A stretch of DNA of 6,854 bases from Oscillospiraceae bacterium (GCA_902774165.1 CACYHJ010000188.1:1-6854); one strand, 5' to 3'; positions 1-6,378 are shown, counted from the first letter of the stretch. The notes: generated from the letters alone by a model not told the origin. Made by a program: numbers and translations.

Positions 1-333
1 ATCGGGAATCATGTGATGCTCGGGCCGCACGTGCAGATCATCACTGCCGGACATCCGATCCATCCCGCGGCGCGCCGTGCAGCGTACGAATACGGCCGTC
101 CGGTCAGGATCGGCGACAATGTCTGGATCGGCGCGGGCGCGATCATCCTGCCCGGCGTCACCATCGGTTCCAACACGGTCATCGGCGCCGGAACGGTCGT
201 CACAAAGGACGTCCCCGCGAACGTGGTCGCAGTGGGAAACCCCTGCCGCGTTCTGCGGGAGATCGGGGATCATGACAGGGAGTTTTACTTCAAAGAGAAA
301 AGGATCCCGCCCGAGCTGTTGATCTCAGAGTAA
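1..333 (+). CDS. Sugar O-acetyltransferase (maltose/galactoside acetyltransferase-like), C-terminal part
   Basis: The frame is open from the window edge to a TAA at 331-333, giving the last 110 residues; the start lies outside. The fragment is a left-handed beta-helix of hexapeptide repeats, with isoleucine/valine rungs such as IGDNVWIGAGAIILPGVTIG followed by VIGAGTVVTKDVP. The closing VAVGNPCRV segment is typical of the LacA/Maa/NodL acetyltransferase family. The TAGHP segment (fragment residues 15-19) places a His where this family keeps its catalytic base. Family knowledge: these cytoplasmic trimers move an acetyl group from acetyl-CoA to a sugar hydroxyl. Relatives are about 185-205 residues, so roughly 75-95 are missing upstream. 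The acceptor sugar cannot be read from this part. The gene ends 9 bp inside the convergent dehydrogenase gene. Family assignment is secure; exact substrate is unknown. Confidence 0.9.
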   Translation: MGNHVMLGPHVQIITAGHPIHPAARRAAYEYGRPVRIGDNVWIGAGAIILPGVTIGSNTVIGAGTVVTKDVPANVVAVGNPCRVLREIGDHDREFYFKEKRIPPELLISE

Positions 334-1128
334 GCCCCGGATCCGTCCGACGGTCTTTTTGAACCGCCGGAATTTCGCCGTCTCCTCCGCCCAGTACAGA
401 GACCGCAGCGGATGGATCGCGGTCGACAGATACCGAAACGCGCTGAACGCGGCGCTGGGGGAGACGTGGTCCTTCCCCTTTGCCAGTCCTTCGACCATTT
501 TTTTCGCAACCGTTTCCGGCCGCTGTACCGGGAACGGTTTTTTGAACGGATAGGGGCTTGCTTTCCGGAAGAACGGCGTATCCGTGGCGATGGGGTAGAG
601 GCAGACCAGAGTCAGGCTGTCGGGCTTCTCCAGCCGGACGGCCTGCTGAAAGCCGTCCAGCGCGAATTTGCTGGCGGAATACACCGCGTATCCCGGCAGG
701 GCGATCAGCCCGATCCCGCTGACGGTGAAGGCAAGGGTCCCTTCTCTGCCGTCGAGGTGCTCCAGATATTTCGCGTAGGTAATCATCGGGGAGAAGGTGT
801 TTGTCCGGAACAGGTCCTCGATCCGTCCGACGTCCGTGTAATCGAATTCCTCATAGTATGCGAAGCCGGCGTTGGCGTAAAACAGATCGATCTTCTGCCC
901 GTGGAACACGTTGTCCGCTTCGCGGAACACGGAGCGCACGCCTTCCTCCGATCCGATATCCGCGTCGAAGGGCTCGACGTTTTCCGCGTAATACGCCAGC
1001 AGCTGCACCGCGTTGCGGGCGACCGCGAGGATCCGGTTGGTTTTCTCCTTTGCCAGAAGATTCAGCACCGCCAGCCCGATCCCGCTGGACGCGCCGGTGA
1101 TGACGATATTCAGTCCCGTGAGTTTCAT
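325..1128 (-). CDS. SDR-family NAD(P)-dependent oxidoreductase
   Basis: This is a 267-residue classical short-chain dehydrogenase/reductase. It has the Rossmann cofactor motif TGASSGIG (residues 11-18), the NAG motif (86-88) and the full catalytic tetrad N110, S137, Y150 and K154 (YSASK). The residues expected of an active oxidoreductase are therefore present; the substrate is not predictable. The C-terminal 60 residues are Arg/Lys-rich and may associate with a membrane, as in some SDRs with long tails (inference). Start choice: three in-frame ATGs are available (1146, 1131, 1128). GGGAGG at 1135-1140 sits 6 nt before the ATG at 1128 but only 3 nt before the one at 1131, so 1128 is preferred. 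The gene lies beyond the operon terminator at 1188-1223 and so probably has its own promoter; CATAAT (minus strand, 1172-1167) is a possible -10 without a good -35. The TGA stop overlaps the end of the convergent acetyltransferase. Confidence 0.92.
   Translation of the reverse strand: MKLTGLNIVITGASSGIGLAVLNLLAKEKTNRILAVARNAVQLLAYYAENVEPFDADIGSEEGVRSVFREADNVFHGQKIDLFYANAGFAYYEEFDYTDVGRIEDLFRTNTFSPMITYAKYLEHLDGREGTLAFTVSGIGLIALPGYAVYSASKFALDGFQQAVRLEKPDSLTLVCLYPIATDTPFFRKASPYPFKKPFPVQRPETVAKKMVEGLAKGKDHVSPSAAFSAFRYLSTAIHPLRSLYWAEETAKFRRFKKTVGRIRGLL
343..360 (+). terminator. Weak terminator-like hairpin after the acetyltransferase gene
   Basis: A 4-bp stem (CCGT / ACGG, 343-346 and 350-353) with a 3-nt loop is followed by TCTTTTT (354-360), ten bases after the acetyltransferase stop. 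The orientation is right for plus-strand transcription, but the stem is short and the sequence is also coding for the C-terminus of the convergent dehydrogenase. It may be coincidental. Confidence 0.25.
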
Positions 1129-1187
1129 CATGTTCCTCCCCGTCATGGTATTGATATTTGATCGTGATTATGATTCCCCGGAGAGGA

Positions 1188-1223
1188 TAAAAAATACCGG
1201 ACGGCGCGGAATTGCGCCGTCCG
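1188..1223 (-). terminator. Rho-independent terminator of the five-gene operon
   Basis: A perfect 10-bp GC-rich stem (CGGACGGCGC at 1198-1207 paired with GCGCCGTCCG at 1214-1223) encloses a 6-nt loop. On the minus strand it is followed by a run of T (TATTTTTTA, 1196-1188). It begins 10 nt after the TAA of the beta-helix lipoprotein gene, exactly where a minus-strand terminator should be. There is no matching T run on the plus strand. Confidence 0.93.
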
Positions 1224-1232
1224 ATTGATTGG

Positions 1233-2915
1233 TTATGATGCGTATGATTTATTGATTACCCCTGTTTTATCCTCTAAATCCAGCGAGTAGTACACGCAGA
1301 CGCTGCCCGCCGTGAGCGTGTAGCTTTCGCCCTGCCGCAGCGACGGGGAGGAATAGACCGCGCAGGAAAAGCTCTTTGTCGCGGTGAACGTAAAGCCCGA
1401 GCCGTCGTCGACGCTGACGGTATCGCCCGCGCTGACGGAGATCGCGACCAGCGCGGAGCACTGGGAGCCGGAATCGAAATTGACCGCCATGCCCGCGGAA
1501 CCCAGCGCCAGCACCGTTCCGCCGGTGATCTGGGCCACGCATCCGCTGCCGTCGCCTTTGTCCAGCGCGCCGTTGCCGTTGTCGGTCGGGCCTTCCACGA
1601 TGACCGTGCCGCCGCTGATGATCAGAGACCCGTTGGAATCCAGACCGTCGCCGTTCGCGTTTACATAAATCGTGCCGCCGCTGACGGTAAACGAACCGGA
1701 CGCGGAAGACTCTGCCGACCATGGGGTGTCTTCGGTGGAGGCGGAGTCTGAGCCGCCCGCCGCGTTGACGCCGTCGTCGCCGGCGTATACGCTGATATTG
1801 CCGCCCGCAACGGCGATGGTTTGAGCTTCGATGCCTTCATAGGATTTGGTCACGCTGACGTCGCCGCCGCTGATCGCGAGGGCGGAATTCGCGTGAATGC
1901 CGTCGTCGGAGGAGGAGAGCGTCAGGCTGCCGCCGCTGACCGCCGCGTTTTCACAATGGATCGCGTCGTCCGCGGATGATACGGTGATCGCGCCGCCGCT
2001 GACCGCAAGCTCCATGCATTTGATTCCCTTCTGGGAAATATCGCTGTCTTTCGCGTTGTCGGAACCGCCGCCGGCGGTGATGCTGATCTCACCGTCCTGA
2101 GACGAGAAGCCCGTATCCGCACAAATGCCGTCGTAGCCCGCGTCGACCGTCAGAACGCCGTCCGCGATGTGGAAATACCCGGTGCCGTCATTGTTGGTCG
2201 CCTGAACGCCGTCGTGCCCGGCGCTGACGGTGATCTCGCCGCCGCCGACCCGTACCGAGCCGCCGGATTTCAGCCCGATGTTTTCCGCGGTGATACTGAT
2301 CTTTCCGCCGGTCAGCCTCAGATCATCCTTGCAGACCACGCCGTGCAGGGAGGAATTTACCGTCAGCGCGCCGGAGCCGTTGATCGTGAGATCGTCTTTC
2401 GCGTAGACCGCGCCGTCCTCGGCGGCGCTGTCGTCCGCAACGGTGCAGGTCAGAGCGGTTTCTCCCACGGTCTGAAGGATCACCTTGTCGGCCTTTTCAA
2501 CAAGGATGCAGGGCGACGCGTCGTTGGTCATTGTGACGCCGTCGAGCACGAGATAGATATTGCCGGATTCGGTTTCATCGTTCACCAGAATCGTCACGTT
2601 CTCCGATTCGCCGGTGACGCGGTAGATCCCTTTGGACGTGATCGTGACAGTCGCGCCGGACGACCCTCTGGTCGTGTCGGAAATCGTTCCTTCCCCGCCG
2701 GAAAGGGTGATCTCTGCGTTGGGCGTCTCGCCCGTCACGTCTTTATAATCGCCGTCGGCGAAATATTCTTCCTGTGTCCCAGCCGCGGCCGCCGTGGTTT
2801 CGGCGCTGCCGGAAAGGTCTGTTGTGCCGTTGCCGCTCTGATTTCCGCCCGCGCAGGACGCGAGGAACGCGGTCATCGCGAGGGAAAGTATCACGGCGGT
2901 AAAACGCTTTAACAT
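1233..2915 (-). CDS. Secreted carbohydrate-binding beta-helix lipoprotein (Cthe_2159 / DUF4353 type)
   Basis: This 560-residue protein begins with a lipoprotein signal peptide: basic MLKR, a hydrophobic stretch 5-19 and lipobox LASC with Cys21 as the lipidation site. A Ser/Thr/Ala/Gly linker (22-48) follows. The rest is a parallel beta-helix built of rungs of about 21-22 residues, marked by turns such as SGG (306, 327, 349, 412, 434) and by acidic DG[IVL] corners. This matches the Cthe_2159 family, whose founding member is a pectate-lyase-like beta-helix reported to bind polygalacturonate and cellulose with calcium. No catalytic function is evident, so polysaccharide or surface binding is inferred. 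Start choice: the frame extends to 2984, but the ATG at 2915 has AGGAGG 8 nt upstream and begins the signal peptide. It is the last gene of the operon, 65 nt after the DUF4956 gene and just before the terminator. Confidence 0.9.
   Translation of the reverse strand: MLKRFTAVILSLAMTAFLASCAGGNQSGNGTTDLSGSAETTAAAAGTQEEYFADGDYKDVTGETPNAEITLSGGEGTISDTTRGSSGATVTITSKGIYRVTGESENVTILVNDETESGNIYLVLDGVTMTNDASPCILVEKADKVILQTVGETALTCTVADDSAAEDGAVYAKDDLTINGSGALTVNSSLHGVVCKDDLRLTGGKISITAENIGLKSGGSVRVGGGEITVSAGHDGVQATNNDGTGYFHIADGVLTVDAGYDGICADTGFSSQDGEISITAGGGSDNAKDSDISQKGIKCMELAVSGGAITVSSADDAIHCENAAVSGGSLTLSSSDDGIHANSALAISGGDVSVTKSYEGIEAQTIAVAGGNISVYAGDDGVNAAGGSDSASTEDTPWSAESSASGSFTVSGGTIYVNANGDGLDSNGSLIISGGTVIVEGPTDNGNGALDKGDGSGCVAQITGGTVLALGSAGMAVNFDSGSQCSALVAISVSAGDTVSVDDGSGFTFTATKSFSCAVYSSPSLRQGESYTLTAGSVCVYYSLDLEDKTGVINKSYAS
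1609..2002 (-). repeat. Repeated SGG-turn codons of the beta-helix rungs
   Basis: The plus-strand 10-mer CCGCCGCTGA occurs exactly at 1609, 1675, 1864, 1930 and 1993. It encodes the Ser-Gly-Gly turn of successive rungs on the minus strand. Spacings of 66, 189, 66 and 63 bp equal 22, 63 (three times 21), 22 and 21 codons. This is protein-level repetition inside a gene and not a mobile or tandem DNA repeat. Confidence 0.85.
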
Positions 2916-2980
2916 GATAGTCGCCTCCTGTCTGATATCATAAAACGGATGGATCAACATTTCCCGGGCCGGGGAACGGA

Positions 2981-3652
2981 TCAAAGCTGATTCTGTTTTT
3001 CCGAATAGGGGAGGATCGCGATCTCCAGATTGCCGTTTTTCGTGCGCAGCTCGTCGATGAAGGCTTTTTCTTCCCGCTCATCCTTCATGCGGATCTTGAA
3101 CGAAAGCCGGAACATCGACCCCATGCCGGTGGTCTTGACGCCCGCGTTCTCCCATTCCTTCAGATAGTGCCGGAAGGTGTCGGTGAAAACGTCGGTGTAA
3201 TCGAGCGATTCCGAAATCGTGATGCGCAGCAGCTTATCCTCCGCCATGCTTTTATGTTCGAAGACCGGCAGCAGCGCCAGCAGGAAGTAGATCACCGAAA
3301 GGCCGATCAGCAAAATCACGCCGTAGCCGATGTATCCCATGCCGAAGGCGAAGCCCGCGGCCATGGCAATCAGGATCGCGGCAAGCTCATCCGCGCTGCC
3401 CTGAGCGGAGCGGAACCGGATCAGCCCGAACGCGCCGCCGATGGCGACGCCGGCGCCGATGTTGCCGTTGACGAAGGTGATCACGGCGGATACCATCAGA
3501 GGCAGAAGCGACATCACAAGGAAAAACCGTGTCGTGGAGCGGATCCGGTAGGACATGACCCAGGAATACAGAAATCCCGAGACAAGGGCCACCGCCGCCA
3601 TGATGAAAAACTGCTGTGCGGTCAGTTCCGCGGAATAAATGGAGTCAAACAT
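2981..3652 (-). CDS. DUF4956 family membrane protein
   Basis: This 223-residue protein has an N-terminal membrane half and a soluble C-terminal half. Hydrophobic segments lie at about 14-32, 43-61, 89-104 and 108-131. Between the second and third is the highly conserved block GLIRFRSAQGSADE (76-89), the signature by which I recognise DUF4956. The segment after residue 135 is charged and looks like a small alpha/beta cytoplasmic domain. The biochemical function is not established. The family is commonly found beside VTC-domain proteins, as here, which suggests it is the membrane partner of that enzyme. By analogy with the eukaryotic VTC complex it could anchor the enzyme or conduct its product (inference). 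The ATG at 3652 has AAAGGA about 10 nt upstream. The gene starts 44 nt after the VTC gene and ends 65 nt before the lipoprotein gene, with no terminator on either side. Confidence 0.9.
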   Translation of the reverse strand: MFDSIYSAELTAQQFFIMAAVALVSGFLYSWVMSYRIRSTTRFFLVMSLLPLMVSAVITFVNGNIGAGVAIGGAFGLIRFRSAQGSADELAAILIAMAAGFAFGMGYIGYGVILLIGLSVIYFLLALLPVFEHKSMAEDKLLRITISESLDYTDVFTDTFRHYLKEWENAGVKTTGMGSMFRLSFKIRMKDEREEKAFIDELRTKNGNLEIAILPYSEKQNQL

Positions 3653-3696
3653 AATAACACGTTCCTTTCTTTAGCCGTGATCCGGCGCGACTCGGT

Positions 3697-4428
3697 TTAT
3701 CGCATGGTTTGGATGCCGGGGATCGGCAGCCGGCTGAGCTGCTGCCGGTACGCCTCCCCGTATTTTGAAAAACTGGTTTTATAGATCCTGCCTTCCGAGA
3801 GGATCGCCGTGAGCCACAGGGGCATGGCTTCCGGCACTTTGACCTCGAGGATCGAATATCCTTCCGGCAGCAGCGAAGCGCCTTCCATTGAGACGCGAAG
3901 GTCGAGATCGTCCGCCCGATAGCGCGGGTTGCCGTCGATGGTCAGGCGAAGGTCGCCCTCCGGCTCATAATACGCCGTCCGGTCGTAGATGATCAGGCAG
4001 GAGGGGACCAGCACGCCGTAGAAATCCCGGAAATAGGTCAGCTCCCGGTTGATCTGCCCGCCCGCGCAGATCTCGCCCTCGCCGGCGAAAAATTTCTCCA
4101 CCAGAGGAACGGTGGACTGTACCCGGCGCTTGTAGACGATCCCCTCGGCCTTGCGTTTCAGCTCGAGGAACACGGGGGAGTCGTCCGTCGCGATCCCGTA
4201 GGACCTGAGGCGGATCTTTTCCTTGAAGGGCGGTTTTTCAAGGGAGGCTCGGATCAGACGGTAATCCGGCGTGTCATAATAGAGCGACGCGATGCTCGTC
4301 AGACCGAATTTGTCGACCTGCATATGCCCCTGAACCTTCTCCCGGAAAAAATCCGTCTGCGCCGGGGACAGAATGTATTTCAGCTCATATCGTTTCATTA
4401 CCACGATGGGATTCGCTACCGTCTGCAT
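3697..4428 (-). CDS. VTC-domain protein, polyphosphate polymerase-like (triphosphate tunnel fold)
   Basis: This 243-residue soluble protein has the full set of basic and acidic strand motifs of the VTC branch of triphosphate tunnel enzymes. These are KRYELKY (12-18), SLYYDTPDY (48-56), KEKIRLRSYG (69-78), FLELKRK (87-93), KRR (100-102), YDRTAYY (148-154), RLTID (161-165), ILEVKVP (193-199, with the metal-ligand type Glu195) and KTSFSKY (217-223). In yeast Vtc4 this fold makes polyphosphate from ATP. The bacterial homologues are less well characterised, so polymerase activity is inferred. No membrane segment or SPX domain is present; the membrane role would fall to the DUF4956 protein downstream. 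Start choice: the frame could begin at a GTG at 4437, but this overlaps the ribosome binding site; GGGAGG lies 8 nt before the ATG at 4428. The gene begins 31 nt after the kinase-like gene. Confidence 0.9.
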   Translation of the reverse strand: MQTVANPIVVMKRYELKYILSPAQTDFFREKVQGHMQVDKFGLTSIASLYYDTPDYRLIRASLEKPPFKEKIRLRSYGIATDDSPVFLELKRKAEGIVYKRRVQSTVPLVEKFFAGEGEICAGGQINRELTYFRDFYGVLVPSCLIIYDRTAYYEPEGDLRLTIDGNPRYRADDLDLRVSMEGASLLPEGYSILEVKVPEAMPLWLTAILSEGRIYKTSFSKYGEAYRQQLSRLPIPGIQTMR

Positions 4429-4459
4429 CTGCTTCACCTCCCGTTATCGTTTTAATTGC

Positions 4460-5689
4460 TTAAAAGCGGATCTTCAGTATGAATTCTCCGCCCGTGACCT
4501 TTGCTTCCGTCCTGCCGTTGTGGGCTTTCACCGCGTCTTTGACGAACGCCAGGCCCAGCCCGTCGCCTTCCGCAGCCTCCGCGTTTTTCAGCCTGACGAA
4601 CCGATCGAAAACCTGGTCGACGCTGCCGTCGGGCAGATCCGTGTCGTTGGACGCGCAAAGGGTGATCCGATCGTTGTCGCCCGTCAGGGTGAACTTCGCT
4701 TTGGATTTTGCGAATTTCACACTGTTGTCCGTCAGCTGCCGGCAGATCTCCCGCATCGCTTCGGCGTTCCCGTTGATCGTGACGCCCGGCGCGATTTCCG
4801 TTGAAACGGCGATGTTCCGCGCCCGGAACCGTTCTCCCTCCCGGTCGATCTGGGCGGTCAGAAGGTCGGACAGCGCGACCGACGCCCTTGCGTCCTGCGG
4901 ATCCTCATAGATCGCGAGCGCCGAGATCTTCCGCACCAGCGCCGTCATTTTGCGTACCTGCCGGTTGATGGACTCGGTCTGCGGGGTCTGCCCGGCGCTG
5001 CGCTCGATCATCTCCGTGTTGGCGCTGATGACCGTCAGCGGGATCTTGAACTCGCTTTCCGCGTCGCGGATAAACTGTTTCTGCTTCCGGTCCGCTTCCT
5101 CCAGCGGCCGGAACAGGCGTTTGCCGAGCGCGAGAAGAAGGAAGAAGCTGATCAGCGTCCCCGCCGCGCCGCCGATCACGGAGATCAGCAGGATGCGGTA
5201 AGAGGGGAGAAGCTCCCGTCCCTGGTCGATCACGGTGACGAACCGGCTGCCGTTCTTTTCATAGACGCGGTAGCGGTAGGTTCCCTTCGTCCAGCCGGTA
5301 TCGTCGCCGCTGATTTTCTGCGCCCACCGGACCGCGTCGTCCTCGCCGACCGCCGCGATGTTATAGGCGATCAGTTCCGCGCTGCCGTCGGGGGAGAGCC
5401 GTACGGTGAAATACCGCAGCGAGAATCTCGCCTCCGGGGAGTCCGGCCCCATGGGACCGAACCTGCCGTTCGCCGGGGCTGCCGTCTGCGCCGGGAATCC
5501 GCTCTGCGCATCGGGGCCGTCCGGTGAGAACAGCCCGCTGCCTTCCGCGATCCGCTGTGTCAGCCGGTCGGCGTCGTCGGCCGCCATGGTGAAGTTGACG
5601 CCGTTGATGACGGAGAGGATCACCGTCAGAAAGACGAGGATCGCGGCGGTTGCCCACAGGACAAACCGGTTTCTGATTTTACTGTTCAC
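4460..5689 (-). CDS. Histidine-kinase-like sensor lacking the phospho-accepting His
   Basis: This 409-residue membrane sensor has TM segments at about 10-32 and 165-188. They enclose an external domain (33-164) with a Gly/Pro-rich stretch (54-88) and an RYFTV motif at 92-96, seen in related Firmicutes kinases. The HisKA-like helix contains FIRDAESEFKIPLTVI (206-221). Alignment with the usual DASHELKTP pattern puts Ser212 (codon 5054-5056) at the position of the autophosphorylated His. The HATPase domain keeps the N-box (LTDNSVKF, 319-326), the F-box (VFDRF) and a good G2 box (GDGLGLAFVKDAV, 375-387). There is no DxGxG G1 box, which I recall being weak in this kinase subgroup anyway. ATP binding remains plausible but classical autophosphorylation does not. 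It starts at GTG 5689, overlapping the regulator gene by 11 nt. GGTGA sits 6 nt upstream, and an in-frame TGA at 5693-5695 excludes an earlier start. Translational coupling to the regulator is likely. Confidence 0.9.
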   Translation of the reverse strand: MNSKIRNRFVLWATAAILVFLTVILSVINGVNFTMAADDADRLTQRIAEGSGLFSPDGPDAQSGFPAQTAAPANGRFGPMGPDSPEARFSLRYFTVRLSPDGSAELIAYNIAAVGEDDAVRWAQKISGDDTGWTKGTYRYRVYEKNGSRFVTVIDQGRELLPSYRILLISVIGGAAGTLISFFLLLALGKRLFRPLEEADRKQKQFIRDAESEFKIPLTVISANTEMIERSAGQTPQTESINRQVRKMTALVRKISALAIYEDPQDARASVALSDLLTAQIDREGERFRARNIAVSTEIAPGVTINGNAEAMREICRQLTDNSVKFAKSKAKFTLTGDNDRITLCASNDTDLPDGSVDQVFDRFVRLKNAEAAEGDGLGLAFVKDAVKAHNGRTEAKVTGGEFILKIRF

Positions 5690-6281
5690 GGTTCATCACC
5701 ATCCTGTATCCCTCATTCGGGAGAAATCCGATCCTCTGGGACCGGTTGAGCCGTTCGAATTTATTGTTCAGCGCGGCGATATAGACGCTCATATGCCGCG
5801 TCTGCGGCGTCTCGCCGCGGTTCAGCGCCGCGAGAATGTCGATCTCCGCGCCGGTCAGGCGGACGCTGCCGCCCAGGGTAAAGCCCGGGACGTCCACCGT
5901 GAGATCCCCGGCGGTAAACATTTCCCCGCTTCCGGCTTTCCGCGCTGTTTCGTCGATCGCCGCCGTCAGCTCCGCGGGAAGGAACGGGTAAGTCAGGTAG
6001 TCGTTGGCGAGCGCGGGTTCGAGCAGCTGCGCGGCGTGAAGCCTTGCTTTGGTCAGCAGAATGACCGGAACGCCCTGTTCGTTGAGCATCGCGACGATCC
6101 TGCCGGCGTCGACCCTCGGAAGATCCCGGTCGAGAATCGCCAGATCGAACGTGCCGTTCGCAAGCTTCGAAACCGCGCCGGTCCCGTCAAAAGCGGTCGC
6201 CGTTTCGTGCCCGCAGTCCTCCAGCAGCAGCCGGTAGCCGGAAAGCAGATCCCGGTCCGGCGCCGCGAATAAGATCCTCAT
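5679..6281 (-). CDS. Response-regulator-like protein with degenerate receiver and shortened OmpR-type DNA-binding domain
   Basis: This 200-residue protein has a receiver domain (1-115) followed by an OmpR/PhoB-like output domain (about 125-196). The receiver keeps Asp51 in AILDRDLP at the phosphorylation site, Thr77 in ILLTK and Tyr95. However, the acidic pair after strand 1 is replaced by Ala7-Pro8 (in ILFAAPDRD), and the Lys of the usual KPF motif is Tyr98 (TYPF). The output domain has the beta-sheet and LTGAEIDIL (142-150), the presumed recognition helix (163-178) and the closing wing GYRMV (191-195). The spacer between LL and that helix is about 18 residues shorter than in PhoB. Phosphorylation-independent or altered control is inferred. 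Start choice: a GTG at 6290 is possible, but the ATG at 6281 has GGTGA 5 nt upstream. It is the first gene of the operon, and its TAA lies inside the start of the sensor gene. Confidence 0.88.
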   Translation of the reverse strand: MRILFAAPDRDLLSGYRLLLEDCGHETATAFDGTGAVSKLANGTFDLAILDRDLPRVDAGRIVAMLNEQGVPVILLTKARLHAAQLLEPALANDYLTYPFLPAELTAAIDETARKAGSGEMFTAGDLTVDVPGFTLGGSVRLTGAEIDILAALNRGETPQTRHMSVYIAALNNKFERLNRSQRIGFLPNEGYRMVMNREQ

Positions 6282-6319
6282 GGTTCTCACCGCCTTTATA
6301 TTCCTTTCAATGTATCTAT

Positions 6320-6348
6320 TTTATAACATATTTGAAAAATCAAGTCAA
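6320..6348 (-). promoter_or_regulatory. Main sigma-A-type promoter of the five-gene operon (P1)
   Basis: On the minus strand, TTGACT (6348-6343) is followed by exactly 17 nt and then TATAAA (6325-6320). These match the -35 and -10 consensus at 5 of 6 positions each. Transcription would begin near 6313, giving a leader of about 30 nt before the ATG at 6281. No other promoter this good is seen inside the operon. Confidence 0.8.
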
Positions 6349-6374
6349 TGAAAGACCGCCGAAACTTGATTTTT
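6335..6374. repeat. 11-bp perfect inverted repeat over promoter P1
   Basis: AAAAATCAAGT (6335-6345) and ACTTGATTTTT (6364-6374) are perfect inverted copies separated by 18 bp, with centres 29 bp apart. The left arm overlaps the -35 and part of the spacer of P1, and the right arm lies at the expected start region of P2. This suits an operator for a dimeric repressor; the binder is unknown. Confidence 0.6.
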
Positions 6375-6378
6375 ATTC

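Noticed and set aside
412..1161. Plus-strand open frame of 249 codons over the dehydrogenase gene
   Set aside because: The opposite strand has a complete SDR with cofactor and catalytic motifs; the plus-strand product has no family features.
1167..1195. Promoter of the dehydrogenase gene (CATAAT with ATTTTT at 17 nt)
   Set aside because: The -35 is very poor and overlaps the T run of the operon terminator; not strong enough to list as a feature.
1609..2002. Regular repeats suggesting a CRISPR or tandem DNA array
   Set aside because: The repeats are in coding frame with 21-22 codon spacing and encode beta-helix turns; spacers are not unique DNA but related rungs.
2169..2912. Plus-strand open frame of 247 codons antisense to the lipoprotein gene
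   Set aside because: Composition and motifs are those of a complement of GC-rich repeats; the minus strand encodes a signal peptide and beta-helix.
2961..2976. Small hairpin TTCCC / GGGAA between the DUF4956 and lipoprotein genes
   Set aside because: Only 5 bp with no T run, so it is not a terminator; the operon is likely continuous here.
2916..2984. N-terminal extension of the lipoprotein frame to 2984
   Set aside because: It would put 23 extra residues before the signal peptide and overlap the DUF4956 gene; the ribosome binding site fits the ATG at 2915.
5406..6272. Long plus-strand open frame of 288 codons antisense to the sensor and regulator genes
   Set aside because: Arg/Gly/Pro-rich product with no recognisable motif, no good ribosome binding site, and fully covered by two convincing minus-strand genes; a shadow of GC-rich coding.
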